Positions 36,960-46,685 of a stretch of DNA of 64,000 nt are shown here, in pieces. The notes beneath the pieces are model-generated. The model was not told where the DNA came from. It searched no databases and saw nothing but the letters and a program-made list of their open reading frames with translations. The translations under genes were made by a program, and so were the position numbers. The DNA comes from Aureococcus anophagefferens. Its lineage: Eukaryota; Sar; Pelagophyceae; Pelagomonadales; Pelagomonadaceae. The first letter of the stretch is position 1; each line of letters starts with the position of its first letter. Where the stretch lies: positions 2,544,709-2,608,708 of the forward strand of contig NW_008705565.1 of NCBI RefSeq assembly GCF_000186865.1, read 5' to 3'.

Positions 36960-39461
36960 ATGGGCGGCCGCAAAATGAACCTTCTGCAGCTGATTTGCAC
37001 CCTGCACGGTGCCCTGGGCTTGCTCGGGGCCGCCCCGGGGCACCGACGCAGCGCGCTCCGGCTCCGCGCCCTGCCGGACCACCCCCAACCGCCCGCCGGC
37101 GACCTCGTGCTCATCGATGGGGATAACGTGCGCGGCAAGACGGGCTTCGGCCTCAGCGCCGAAGGGTTGGTGCATCAGGCGCGGCGCTACGCCGCGGGCG
37201 GCCAGGACGCCGTGCTCTACATCGACCACGGCCTGGCGCACGAGGCGCTGTCGCCCGGCCCCGAACCGAACTGTCGGCTCTGCTTCGCCGGCACGCAACA
37301 GTCCGCGGACGACGCCATCGCCCGCGACGTCGCCTGGCTCCTCAACGCCGACGAGTCTCTACGGCTGTCCGTCGTGACCTCCGACAGCGGTCTGGTGGCG
37401 CGGTGCCGCAAGGCCGCGCGGTCCGCGCCTAGCGGTCCGCAGCGCTTGGAGATCGCGGGGTCCATGCGCTTCATCGACGCCGTGTTGGTCGAAGAAACCG
37501 CCAAGCCCTACGACGCACCCGCACCGAGCGACGCCGGCGACCGGCTCGCGGCCGTCGCCCGGGCCGTCGCGGTGTCCAGCGAGCGCGCGTCGCTGAAACG
37601 CGTCAAGTCGAAGCGGCGAGTGGCCAAGGCGGGCCGCGCGAAGCGCCTCGCGGCGAAGCGCGGCGCCGCGGAGATCGGCGCGCGCCTCGCCGCCAACAGC
37701 GCCGCGAACCTGGACGCCGAGGTCTTCGCGTCGACGGACGCGGAGCTCGAGGCCGCCGCGGGCGTTTTAGATCCCGCCGTCTTCGAGGCCGCGATCCGAA
37801 AGAACGGCGGCGGCGTGGCCGGCCGCGAGAAGACCTGGGAGCGGGTCCTCCGGGCCGCGTCGCTCCACGGCCGCCTGCGAAACGCCGCGGTCGACGAGCG
37901 CCACGGCCTCCTCGCGCGGTTCCAGGCCCGCGTCAACGACGGCGCGGACCGACGCGCGGACGCGAAGACGCGCGCGGGACCCGCGGCGCCGCCGGTGTTG
38001 CGCCGCAAGCCGAAGACGACGGCGCCGCGCGCGAAGCTGGACCTCCTGCGCCAGCTCGACGCGCGGCGGGCGCACGCGTCGGGCACCTGGCCGTCCGGCT
38101 TCGCGCTGTCCTCTACTTCGACGAAGCGCGACGACGACGTCTTTTTCGACCTCCCCGGCCTGCCCCGCGTCGTCGTCGTCTCGGACACGCACGGCTTCCC
38201 CATCGCGGACGTCGACGTCGCCGGCGACGTGCTGATCCACGCGGGCGACTGGGCGCTCGACGGCGCGGTCCGCGGGGCGAACCGCGCCGCCCACGAGGCC
38301 TTCGACGCCTGGCTCGCGCGCCAGGACTTTGCCCACAAGGTCGTGCTCCGCGGGAACCACGACCCGAGCCGCGCGGACTTTCCGCTCTCGAACGCGACGT
38401 ACGCGACGAAAGCCGGCCCGGTCGCGCTCCCCCTGGCGAACGGCCAGGTCTGCCGCGTCTACTGCGCGCCCCACGGCTCCTACCGCGCCTTCGGGGCGGA
38501 CCTCGCGCGCGAGCTGAAGGCGGGAACGGTGGACGTCTTTTTGAGCCACGCGCCGCCGCGGGGCACGCTCGACGTCACGTACCAGGACCGTTCCGCGGGC
38601 TCGAAGCAGCTGCTAGCGACGCTCCGCGACGCCTGCGCGCGGGGCGGGCGCGCGCCGCCCCTCTGGGTCTGCGGCCACATCCACGAGGCCGCGGGCGCGG
38701 CCGAGGTCGCACTCGCCGGCGAAAAGCCGACTCTTATAGTCAACGCGGCGGCGGCGAACGCGGGCCGCGCGAAGCGCCTCGAGCGCGGCTTCGTCGCGCT
38801 GAACGTGGCGGCGCCGGGCGGCGAGCGGCCGGTGGTCGTCGAGGCTGAAACCCCGGAGGAGCTCCGCGCCCCTCCGGCGCCGGCGATCGCCGCCGACGAG
38901 GCCGCGCCGCCGCTGCTCCTGGCCGTGGACCTGGGCCTCCGCACGGTGGGCGTCGCCTGCTACGACGCCGCCGGCGCGCTCGTCGCCTTCGCGTCCGCCG
39001 ACGACGGCGACGACGGCGCGGCGGCCGTGGCCGCGGCCGCGGCGCGCTGCGGCGTGTCGCCCGCGCGGCCCGCGACGAAGGTCGTCTGCGAGGGCACGTC
39101 GCGGCGCCTCGCGGCCGAGGCCTTTGGCGCCCTCGAGGCCCGGGGCTTCGTCGCGATTTCCGCGGGCGGCGCGCCGACGCTCGTGGACCCGGAGGACTGG
39201 CGCTCGGCGGTTTTGGCGCCCAAGGAGCGGCTCGACGCGAAGAAGGCCAAGCACGCCGCGCGGCTCATCGCGCGCCAGCTCGCCGACGACCTGCCGGGCT
39301 GGGCCGCGCGGGACCTGACGACGGACGCGGCGGAGGCCGTCGTCCTCGGCGCCTGGGCCGCGACGGAGCTCGGCTGGCGCGCCGGCGCCGTCGGCCGCCG
39401 CTTCTCGAACGGCGACCTCCGCCACGTGGCGAAGCGCGCGGACGTCGCCGTCGCGCGCTAG
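36960..39461 (+). CDS. NYN nuclease - calcineurin-like phosphoesterase - RuvC-fold fusion
   Basis: 833 residues, intronless. A possible leader (NLLQLICTLHGALGLLG) precedes an NYN/PIN-like domain (LVLIDGDNVRGKTGF with D53/D55; ADDAIARDVAWLL; VVTSDSGLVARC). A basic linker leads to a metallophosphoesterase with D409-x-H411 (VVVSDTHGF), LIHAGDWAL, GNHD at 465-468, FLSHAPP and GHIH at 572-575. The C-terminus is an RNase H/RuvC-like fold: LAVDLGLRTVGVACYD (D657), VVCEGTSRRL (E711) and TTDAAEAVVLGAW (D789), a plausible acidic triad. All three modules would use divalent metals on phosphodiester substrates, which suggests an organellar RNA or DNA processing enzyme. That is inference. Confidence 0.82.
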   Translation: MGGRKMNLLQLICTLHGALGLLGAAPGHRRSALRLRALPDHPQPPAGDLVLIDGDNVRGKTGFGLSAEGLVHQARRYAAGGQDAVLYIDHGLAHEALSPGPEPNCRLCFAGTQQSADDAIARDVAWLLNADESLRLSVVTSDSGLVARCRKAARSAPSGPQRLEIAGSMRFIDAVLVEETAKPYDAPAPSDAGDRLAAVARAVAVSSERASLKRVKSKRRVAKAGRAKRLAAKRGAAEIGARLAANSAANLDAEVFASTDAELEAAAGVLDPAVFEAAIRKNGGGVAGREKTWERVLRAASLHGRLRNAAVDERHGLLARFQARVNDGADRRADAKTRAGPAAPPVLRRKPKTTAPRAKLDLLRQLDARRAHASGTWPSGFALSSTSTKRDDDVFFDLPGLPRVVVVSDTHGFPIADVDVAGDVLIHAGDWALDGAVRGANRAAHEAFDAWLARQDFAHKVVLRGNHDPSRADFPLSNATYATKAGPVALPLANGQVCRVYCAPHGSYRAFGADLARELKAGTVDVFLSHAPPRGTLDVTYQDRSAGSKQLLATLRDACARGGRAPPLWVCGHIHEAAGAAEVALAGEKPTLIVNAAAANAGRAKRLERGFVALNVAAPGGERPVVVEAETPEELRAPPAPAIAADEAAPPLLLAVDLGLRTVGVACYDAAGALVAFASADDGDDGAAAVAAAAARCGVSPARPATKVVCEGTSRRLAAEAFGALEARGFVAISAGGAPTLVDPEDWRSAVLAPKERLDAKKAKHAARLIARQLADDLPGWAARDLTTDAAEAVVLGAWAATELGWRAGAVGRRFSNGDLRHVAKRADVAVAR

Positions 39462-39551
39462 GCTTGTCGTTCCTACTAGGTGTTCTATGCTTGCTTTGGT
39501 ATTCCGCGGGGGGAGGGGGCGCGCCGCGGGCGGCGGGCCCCGCGCGGCCGC

Positions 39552-40307
39552 CTACGCCGTGGACGCTCGCTGCGCGAGGACGCCCGTGATGCGGTAGGAG
39601 AGCGCGAAGAGCTTCGACTGGAGCGCCTGGAGCTCGTCGGGCGCGAGGGCGTCGACGGGCGCCCGCTCGAGCGCGAGGCCGAGCGCGTCGACGACGTCCT
39701 TCGGGCTCCGCTCGGGCGCGGCCGCGGGCGGCGCCGCGGCGGCGGCGGCGGCGGGCGACGGCGCGCGGCGCCGGGGGCCCGGCGGCGACGACGACGCGCT
39801 GCCCGCCGTCGCCGACTCGTCGCCCGACGCCTCGACGGCCGCGAAGACGGACAGGAGGCCGCTCGCGGCCGCGCGCTCCTCGTCGGACCGTGACGGCGCC
39901 CTGGGCGCGGGCCGCGGCCGCTTCGCCGGCGGCGACGTCGACACGCGGGGCTCCGCCGCCGCGGGCGCACCGGGCGCCGCCGCGGCGTAGCCCGCGGCGT
40001 AGATGGACTGCGTCGTCGGCTTGGCGTACTCGGCCATGTCGAGGCTCCCGAGCGGGATCGGCACGCGCGTCGACCGCCGCGTGCCCTCGGGCCGCTCCTT
40101 CGCCGCGGGCGGCGCGGGCCGCTTCGCCGGCGCGGGCGGCGCGCCCCGCGCACCGTCGGCCGCCCGGGGCGGCGCCGCGGCCTCGTCGGGCGTCGGCGCG
40201 TAATGAGGCGAGAAGATGGACACGGGCGCCTTGGCGTACTCGCTCATGTTCATCGGGCGCGCGATGGGCGCGCGCGTCGAGCGCCGCGGCTCGACCTGCC
40301 CCATCAT
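39552..40307 (-). CDS. unidentified protein with repeated RRSTRxPI motif
   Basis: 251 residues from MMGQVEPRRSTRAPIARP; upstream in-frame sequence to 40634 is Arg-rich and looks non-coding. A motif occurs twice: RRSTRAPIARPMNMSEYAK and RRSTRVPIPLGSLDMAEYAK, each followed by a Tyr-containing tail (SPHYAP, AAGYAA). The middle is Pro/Ala/Lys-rich with a likely NLS (PPAKRPRPAPR). The C-terminus is a compact leucine-rich helix pair (LAPDELQALQSKLFALSYRI) resembling a dimerisation or adaptor helix. RRSTR motifs occur in chromatin proteins, but no family could be named. Confidence 0.55.
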   Translation of the reverse strand: MMGQVEPRRSTRAPIARPMNMSEYAKAPVSIFSPHYAPTPDEAAAPPRAADGARGAPPAPAKRPAPPAAKERPEGTRRSTRVPIPLGSLDMAEYAKPTTQSIYAAGYAAAAPGAPAAAEPRVSTSPPAKRPRPAPRAPSRSDEERAAASGLLSVFAAVEASGDESATAGSASSSPPGPRRRAPSPAAAAAAAPPAAAPERSPKDVVDALGLALERAPVDALAPDELQALQSKLFALSYRITGVLAQRASTA

Positions 40308-40748
40308 CCTCGCCGCCTTCGAATGCTTGGTCGCGGCCGAAATCGTCGGCGTCGACAACACTGACGTTCCACGCGTCAACGATACGGCGGCACAGCGGCG
40401 GCGAGCGGGCGGGCCCCGACGTCGACGAGGGCGACGACGCGTGCGCTGCTGCGTCGGCGGCGCGTCGAGGCGCGACAAGGGCTTAGACTTCCGAGGCGCG
40501 ACGACGCGACGACAGAGCCTCAGGTGTTGCACGAGAGCCGAGCTTGCAAGGGCAAGGCTCTGCGGGCCCGGACAAAAAGATTCGAGCCTGCATTGAACAC
40601 ATCTTGCTGGGCAGTTTGCTGCCCCCAACTTCACGTATCCGGGGCAGCAAGCTGTTCGTTTTGCCGGGAACAGGACTGCTGGTGCGGCCCGGGGCGGTGC
40701 TCGTCGGGTGCCGCGGCGGCCGGGAGCGGTGGTCGTGCCCCTGGCGCC
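40308..40748. promoter_or_regulatory. divergent intergenic region
   Basis: 441 bp between the RRSTR-motif gene and the SH3-WW-EML gene, which face away from each other. ORFs run through it in several frames without any domain. Base composition falls in 40540-40700. It should hold both promoters; no specific element was recognised. Confidence 0.4.
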
Positions 40749-43700
40749 ATGCCGGCCTACTACGCGCGGGCGCTCTACGACTACGCGCCGGCGGCGGGCG
40801 AGGACGAGCTCGCCCTCGTCAAGGGCGAGTTGGTGGAGGTGGTGAGCACGGAAGACGACGACTGGTGGCGCGGCCGCGCGCGGGGGCTCGAGGGCGACTT
40901 CCCCGCGAGTTACGTCGAGGTCGTCGACGGCCCCGACGAGGAGATCGCCGAGGACGGCGGCCTGAGCCTCGACGGCGGCGGGTCGTACGAGGAGCCCGCG
41001 ACGCCCGAGGAGGAGCTCATGCCCGCGGCGCCGCCGCCGGAGGACGCCGAGCCCGCGCCGCCGCCCGTGGAAGATTTAGGCGACCTGCCCCCGGACTGGG
41101 AGTCCGCCGAGGACGACGCCGGCGAGACCTACTATTGGAACGTGAAGACGAACGAGACGTCGTGGACGAAGCCGGCGGCCGACCCGCCGAAGCCGCGCGC
41201 GGCGCCGCCGCCGCCGAAGCGGCCCGAGGGCACGCCGCCGAAGAAGGCGCCCCACGCGGGCCGCTCTTTAAAACCGACGACGCCCGAGAAGGCGCCCGAG
41301 CGGCCCGAGGAGGACCAGCCGCGCGGCGGCCTCCGCGGCATGCAGAAGGCGCTCGCGCGCGCCGAGGCCGAGTCGCAGCAGCTCGAGGAGGAGGCCGAAG
41401 CCATGCGCCGGCTCAAGGTCGAGGGCACGGAAAACGCGGCCCAGGACAGCGAGCGGGCCCAGGCGCTCGTGCGCCAGCTCGAGGCCGCCGCGTCCGCGGC
41501 CGAGCGCCGCCAGGCCGCCGCCGAGGCCGCGGCGCGCGACGCCGAGGCCGCGCGGGCCCGCGAGGAGGCGCGGGCCATCGAGGCCCAGCGGGAGGCGACG
41601 GCGGCCCAGGCCGCGGCCAAGTCCGTCACGCCCGCGGTGCCCGACACCGCGACGATCGACCTGATCGCCAAGGTCGTCAACGAGCGCATCAAGGCCGAGT
41701 TCGAGGAGCGCGACACGGTCATCCAGTCCGTGCGCGTCGCCATGGAGCGCCTGCGCCACGAGCTGCTCTCCCAGCAGGAGCTCCTCAGCGCGCGCACGGA
41801 GAAGCGGTCGCGGGCCCGCCACGCGGCGAGCCAGGCGCCGCGGAGCTCCCGGTCCGAGAACAGCGCGATGTCGAAGATGGACGAGCGCGCGCAGCACCGC
41901 CAGGCCGCGTCGAAGCTCCGCCTGCCCCGCGTGAAGACGCGGCCCCAGCCCAAGACCGCCGACGCCGAGTCTCGCATGCCCGAGCCCAAGAAGTACGTGC
42001 CCCGCCATTTGGACGCCGGGGAACCGGCCTTCGACGAGAATTTGCCGCGAGTCGCCAACCTCGCGTCCCACGACAAGGCGCGGCGCGTCCACGAGACCAA
42101 GGCCGTGCGCACGCTCGCGGCCCAGGCCGCCGTGCGCTACGCCAAGTGCAAGTCGACGGTCTTCGCGCCCGACGGCGCGGAGCGGGCGCCCGCGGAGGCG
42201 CCCGAGTCGAACCTCTGGCTCGAGCACGTCCATGGGTATGCCGGCGAGCCGCCGCGCAAGGGCACCTTCGGCGGCCGCAACGCCGTCTGGATGAAGGACG
42301 GCGCCACGGCCGTGTTCCCCGCCGCGGCGTTGGTCGTCGTCCACGACCCGCCGAGGAACCAGCAGCGGTTCTTCAACGGCCACGCGGCGTCGGGCGAGGC
42401 CGTCACGGCCGTGAGCCGCCACCCGCGCTACGACGTCTTCGCGTCGGGCCAGGCCGGGCGGCGCCCCAAGGTCTGCATCTGGAAGCTCGGCGACGAGAAG
42501 GCGATCGAGCCCGTCGCGGATTTACAATTGCCCCAGGGGTCGCGCCACGTGTCCCACCTACGGTTCTCGCCCTGCGGCCACCTGCTCCTGTCCATGTGCG
42601 CCGACGAGTCCCACACCTTCACGCTCTGGGACTGGCAGCGCGCGGCGCCGCTCGTGTCGCAGCGCGCGGGCAACGCGGCGGTCTTCGGCGTCGAGTTCCA
42701 CCCGGCGCTCTACTCCATCACGTCCCCCGTGGGGCCGGACCACCCGGACTTCCGCGTGGGCAACCTGCAGCCCGACGAGGCCCAGTACACGCTGTCGACC
42801 TGCGGCGTGCGCAACGTCAAGTTCTGGACCGTGACCTGCGTCGCCCGTCCCAGCGCCGCGGGCGCGCCCGGCCAGCTCCCCGGCGGCGGCGGCGCGTCGA
42901 CGTCGCCGCGGCACAAGCGCGGGTCCGTGTCCGGCTTCGCGCCGCCGACGCAGTGGAAGGTCGAGGGCAACGCGGCGCCCGTGGGCCGCCACCCGGAGCT
43001 GCAGCACGTGACGTTCACGGCCATGGCCGCGGCGGTGGACACGGAGGACCACCGGTCCGGGCCCGCCATGCCCCTCGGGCGCTACGTGCTCGCGACGGAC
43101 CGCGGCGCGGTCTGCGTCTGGCAGCAGCTCGAGGACGACGCGTTCCCGCGCGACCAGCAGGTCGACGTCGTCGACGGCAACGCGAGCCCGATGATGTTCG
43201 TGCGCTGGCTCGCGCGCGGCAAGTGCGTCGCGCTCCACGGCACGGCCCACGACGGCGCCGTGCTCGACGTGGCCTGCGCGGCGGGCTCCGCGCTCCGGGG
43301 CGGCCGCGCGGCGCGCGTCGCGACGGCGGGCCGCGACGGCAAGGTCAAGCTCTGGCTCCTCGCGTCCACGGCGGGGCCCGGCGCGATCCGCGACGCGCCC
43401 ATCGTCCAGGTCGGCGAGCTCCTCGTGGCCGCGCAGGCGCCGCTGTTGGGCGCGCCCCGGTCGCTCTGCTGGGACGACGCGGAGACGAAGCTCCTCGTGG
43501 GCACGCAGGGCAACGCGCTCGCCGTCGTCGAGGCGACGCTCGCGTCGTCGGCGGCCGTCGACGGCTCCGCCGAGTCGCCGGAGCAGGCGCAGAAGGCCTA
43601 CGCGGCGGGCTTCGGCGACTGCGCGCGCGAGGCCCAGGCCGCGCACGCGGGCTTGGGCCTCGCGATCTTCCACCACGGCCACGTGGGGCGCGTCAACATG

Positions 43701-44672
43701 CTCGCGGCCCACCCGTCCTTGCCCGTCATGGCGTCCGTGGGCAACGACCGCACGCTCCGGCTCTGGGACAACACGGACCGGCGCCTCGCGCAGCTCCTGC
43801 GCCTGCCCGACCGCGCGACGGCCGTCGCGTTCCACCCGGACGGCGCGTGGCTCGCGCTGGGCACGGAGAGCGGCGACCTGCTGCTGGCGACGTGCGAGTC
43901 GGGCGCGGGGCCGTCGGCGCGGGGCTGGGCCGTCGTCCAGCGCCGCAAGTGCGCGGCCAAGGGCAAGACCGCGAAGCCGCCCGGCGCGGCGCAGAAGGTC
44001 GAGCACAAGGGCGGCCACGTCGTGCTCACGAACGCCGCCGAGGGCCACGGCGGCGACGAGACGAACGCGGCGGGCGTCGCGGCGCCGCGCGAGCAGGAGA
44101 AGCGCTGCGCGGTGACGGACCTCAAGTTCTCGCCCGACGGCGCGAATTTGGCCGCGTGCTGCATGGACAAGTCCATCTACGTCTTCGCGGCGGACGCGGC
44201 CTACAAGCGGCGCCTCGTGCTCAAGGGCCACAGCTCCACGCCCCTCCACCTCGACTTTTCGGTGGAGGGCGCCATCCTCCAGACGAACGACGCCGCGCAC
44301 GAGGTGTTGTTCTGGGACGTCGCGCGCGGCAAGCAGATCACGAACGCGTACTCCCTCAGGAACACGCAGTGGGCGTCGTGGACCTGCGCGCTGGGCTGGC
44401 CCGTCCAGGGCATCTTCGACGCGGAGACGGAGGCCCACAGCCACGAGATCGCCGCCGTCTGCCGGTCGAACAAGTCCGACGTCGTCGTCGCGCCGGGCGC
44501 GAACAACGTGCTCCGCCTCATGAAGTTCCCGTCGATGCGCGGCTGCGCGTCGAAGAACTACGGCTGCCACCGCGACCAGATCTCCTCCCTCGCCTTCCAC
44601 GCCGACGACGCCAAGTGCCTCTCCGTCGGCGGCAAGGACGCGACCATCGCCCTCTGGGCCCACTTCACCTAG
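40749..44672 (+). CDS. SH3-WW-coiled-coil-EML-type WD40 protein
   Basis: 1307 residues, no introns. Residues 1-60 are an SH3 domain (ARALYDYAPAAGEDELALVK, DDDWWRGRARGLEGDFP), and 108-140 a WW domain (LPPDWESAEDDAGETYYW). Next come a Pro-rich linker and an Ala/Glu coiled coil (about 200-350). From about 490 the EML signature appears: the HELP motif (LWLEHVHGYAG, RNAVWMKDGATAVFPAAALV, FFNGH) and a long WD40 array ending DDAKCLSVGGKDATIALWAH. EML proteins bind and stabilise microtubules, and algal members are often flagellar. The start ATG directly precedes the SH3 domain. The SH3-WW head is not part of EMLs that I know. Confidence 0.85.
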   Translation: MPAYYARALYDYAPAAGEDELALVKGELVEVVSTEDDDWWRGRARGLEGDFPASYVEVVDGPDEEIAEDGGLSLDGGGSYEEPATPEEELMPAAPPPEDAEPAPPPVEDLGDLPPDWESAEDDAGETYYWNVKTNETSWTKPAADPPKPRAAPPPPKRPEGTPPKKAPHAGRSLKPTTPEKAPERPEEDQPRGGLRGMQKALARAEAESQQLEEEAEAMRRLKVEGTENAAQDSERAQALVRQLEAAASAAERRQAAAEAAARDAEAARAREEARAIEAQREATAAQAAAKSVTPAVPDTATIDLIAKVVNERIKAEFEERDTVIQSVRVAMERLRHELLSQQELLSARTEKRSRARHAASQAPRSSRSENSAMSKMDERAQHRQAASKLRLPRVKTRPQPKTADAESRMPEPKKYVPRHLDAGEPAFDENLPRVANLASHDKARRVHETKAVRTLAAQAAVRYAKCKSTVFAPDGAERAPAEAPESNLWLEHVHGYAGEPPRKGTFGGRNAVWMKDGATAVFPAAALVVVHDPPRNQQRFFNGHAASGEAVTAVSRHPRYDVFASGQAGRRPKVCIWKLGDEKAIEPVADLQLPQGSRHVSHLRFSPCGHLLLSMCADESHTFTLWDWQRAAPLVSQRAGNAAVFGVEFHPALYSITSPVGPDHPDFRVGNLQPDEAQYTLSTCGVRNVKFWTVTCVARPSAAGAPGQLPGGGGASTSPRHKRGSVSGFAPPTQWKVEGNAAPVGRHPELQHVTFTAMAAAVDTEDHRSGPAMPLGRYVLATDRGAVCVWQQLEDDAFPRDQQVDVVDGNASPMMFVRWLARGKCVALHGTAHDGAVLDVACAAGSALRGGRAARVATAGRDGKVKLWLLASTAGPGAIRDAPIVQVGELLVAAQAPLLGAPRSLCWDDAETKLLVGTQGNALAVVEATLASSAAVDGSAESPEQAQKAYAAGFGDCAREAQAAHAGLGLAIFHHGHVGRVNMLAAHPSLPVMASVGNDRTLRLWDNTDRRLAQLLRLPDRATAVAFHPDGAWLALGTESGDLLLATCESGAGPSARGWAVVQRRKCAAKGKTAKPPGAAQKVEHKGGHVVLTNAAEGHGGDETNAAGVAAPREQEKRCAVTDLKFSPDGANLAACCMDKSIYVFAADAAYKRRLVLKGHSSTPLHLDFSVEGAILQTNDAAHEVLFWDVARGKQITNAYSLRNTQWASWTCALGWPVQGIFDAETEAHSHEIAAVCRSNKSDVVVAPGANNVLRLMKFPSMRGCASKNYGCHRDQISSLAFHADDAKCLSVGGKDATIALWAHFT

Positions 44673-44735
44673 GCGGCGCCGATTCGTCGTGTCGCCGCCT
44701 CCGCCTCCCCCAGCTTCGAGCCCCCAGCACCACCC

Positions 44736-45617
44736 TTACGCCCCCTCTCTTTGCGTTTCCTCGATCGCGGCGGCGAGCCACGGCGGCAGCGGCGCGTCGG
44801 GTTTCGCGGACGCCTCGAAGCGCCACGTCGCGGGGCACCGGCCCGCGGGCGCGTGCGCGTAGCCCGGGCCCGGGCTCGTCGCCTCGAAGGCGCCGACGAA
44901 GCGGAGGCCCTTGGGAGCGAGGTCGCGGCAGTCGCCCGCAAAGGCGTCCGGCCCGCGCGCGCAGAGCGTCACGCGCGCCTCGCGCCGGCCCCGGGCCTTG
45001 CCCGCGGCGAGCGCGGCGCGCAGGGACTCGAGCACGGCCGCGACGAGCGCCCGGTTCGACTTTGGGTTCGACTCCCCGGTGTGCGGGTAGTTGAACTCGA
45101 AAATCGTCGCCTTCGTCGGCGGCAGCGGCTCCGTCGCGTCGACGTCGAAGGACACGTCGCCGGTCTCGGCGAAGGCCTCGAGCGCGTCGAGGCCGTGCTC
45201 CGTGAAGATCGTCTCCTCGTCGTCGGGCGTCGTGGCCCAGATCTTCCAGCGGGGCCGCGCGCGCTGCAGCGCCAAGGCGTAGGAGAAGTCGCCCTCGCCG
45301 AGGAGCAGCACGGACTCGTGTTCGCCGTCGGCCGGGCGGCCGGCGTCGGAGGAGCGCTCATCCGCCCGGCGGCCGGCGCCGGAGGAGCGCTCCTCCGCCC
45401 GGCGGCCGGCGCCGGAGGAGCTCGAGGGCGGCGCTGCGGCTGCCGCTGATGCTGGTGCTGCGGCTGGCGCTGCGGTTCGTGGCGCTGCGCCGGGTGCTGC
45501 TGGCGGCAGCACGAGCTGGCCGCTCTTCTCGAGCGACAGGAGCGCGTCGTAGACGCGCCGCTTGGCCTGCGTGCGGCGCCGGGCGTCGCGCCGCCGGCGA
45601 CGGATGCTAGTGCGCAT
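44736..45617 (-). CDS. BMT5-like (DUF2431) rRNA uridine methyltransferase
   Basis: 293 residues from MRTSIRRRRRDARRR; an in-frame Met lies 6 codons upstream. The N-terminus is basic, then Ala/Pro/Ser-rich with a tandem repeat (SSGAGRRAEER type, three units from 33-bp DNA repeats at about 45340-45425). The core has the diagnostic SVLLLGEGDFSYALAL motif, IWATTPDDEETIF, VSFDVDATEPLP and FEFNYPHTGE. The yeast relative Bmt5 makes m3U in 25S rRNA in the nucleolus using SAM. The basic leader could be nucleolar. Convergent with the EML gene, 63 bp apart. Confidence 0.8.
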   Translation of the reverse strand: MRTSIRRRRRDARRRTQAKRRVYDALLSLEKSGQLVLPPAAPGAAPRTAAPAAAPASAAAAAPPSSSSGAGRRAEERSSGAGRRADERSSDAGRPADGEHESVLLLGEGDFSYALALQRARPRWKIWATTPDDEETIFTEHGLDALEAFAETGDVSFDVDATEPLPPTKATIFEFNYPHTGESNPKSNRALVAAVLESLRAALAAGKARGRREARVTLCARGPDAFAGDCRDLAPKGLRFVGAFEATSPGPGYAHAPAGRCPATWRFEASAKPDAPLPPWLAAAIEETQREGA

Positions 45618-45689
45618 CGTGAATGAGCTCGCCACAAGAGCTGCTCTTTGCCTTCAACCAACGAGCCTTTTAGCCCTCCCCGCGGACGC

Positions 45690-46685
45690 CTAGAGCTCCT
45701 CGGCCGGCGCGCCCGCGGCGTCGGCGACGCCGGCCGGCGGCGCGCCGAGCTCGAACTCGCCGTCGTCCTCCGCGGAGAAGTCCGTCTGGTTCGCGCGGTA
45801 CTCGGCGAGGCGCTGGGCCTCGAGGACCTCCATCTGCTTCGCGAGGTCGGCCTCGAGCTTGGGCTGCATGTAGAACTTCATGTAGAGCATGGCGCCCGTC
45901 ATGACGACGAGCTGGACGGCGCACTGCTTGAGGAGCTTCTTCCACGAGAACGGCTCCGGCGCGGGCAGGTCCTTGAACATCTTCTTCTCCCACTTCTTGT
46001 AGTGCTTGTCGCGCGCCGCCTTCTCGAGCTGCTTCCGCTCCTCGGGCGTGGGCTCCGGCGGCGGCGGCGCGGGCGGCGGCCGCTCCCAGATCGTCCGCCG
46101 CCGCTTGAAGACCGCGTCGATCGGCGCGCCGATGCCCGCGCGCTTGCACGCCGCGTTGAGGCGCATGATCTTGGCCAGCGCGGGCTTGAGGTAGGCGCGG
46201 TACTCGTAGGAGTCCTCGCTGAAGAGCTCGTTGGCCTCGTCGGACGGCAGCCGCACCTCGTTCGTCCAGTGGCGGATCGCCTTGTCGAGCGCGGGCCGGT
46301 CCAGGTCCCGCTGGAAGTCCTCGTCGTCGCAGAGCTGGCCCAGGATGGCCTCGATGCACTCGATGTGGTCCCGGATCTCGTCCTTGGCCTTCTCCTTCTC
46401 CTTCTTCGTGACCTTTTTCTTCCGGCCCTCGGACCAGTCCGACGCCTCGTCCGGCGCCGCGTACTCGCCCGGCGCCGCGACGCGCGGCGGCAGCTTCTCC
46501 GCGACCTTGAGCTTCTCGTCGATGGCCTTGTAGCCGTCGAGCTCGTGCTGGATGAGCTCGTCGCGCCGCTTCTCGCGCTTCGCCTTCTTCTCCGCCTCGC
46601 TGAGCCGCCACTCGTCCTCGTCGCTGTCGGGCTCGTAGTCCTCGATCTTGTCGAACTTGCGGTAGTCCGTCATCCCCTGCGGCAT
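45690..46685 (-). CDS. unidentified charged protein with one membrane segment
   Basis: 331 residues; the true start may be the second Met (MTDYRKFDKIEDYEPDSDED). The N-terminal half is highly charged with a Lys/Glu coiled coil (SEAEKKAKREKRRDELIQHE) and a Lys-rich run (KKKVTKKEKEKAKDEI). The middle has helical pairs (HIECIEAILGQLCDDEDFQ, LKPALAKIMRLNAACKRAGI) that look like a small alpha-helical repeat domain. Near residue 260 is a candidate membrane helix (LLKQCAVQLVVMTGAMLYMK), then a short coiled coil. No family recognised. Confidence 0.62.
   Translation of the reverse strand: MPQGMTDYRKFDKIEDYEPDSDEDEWRLSEAEKKAKREKRRDELIQHELDGYKAIDEKLKVAEKLPPRVAAPGEYAAPDEASDWSEGRKKKVTKKEKEKAKDEIRDHIECIEAILGQLCDDEDFQRDLDRPALDKAIRHWTNEVRLPSDEANELFSEDSYEYRAYLKPALAKIMRLNAACKRAGIGAPIDAVFKRRRTIWERPPPAPPPPEPTPEERKQLEKAARDKHYKKWEKKMFKDLPAPEPFSWKKLLKQCAVQLVVMTGAMLYMKFYMQPKLEADLAKQMEVLEAQRLAEYRANQTDFSAEDDGEFELGAPPAGVADAAGAPAEEL

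Noticed and set aside
40544..45094. 1516-codon plus-strand ORF over the EML gene
   Set aside because: Shifted frame of the EML gene; low-complexity Arg/Gly/Ala translation.
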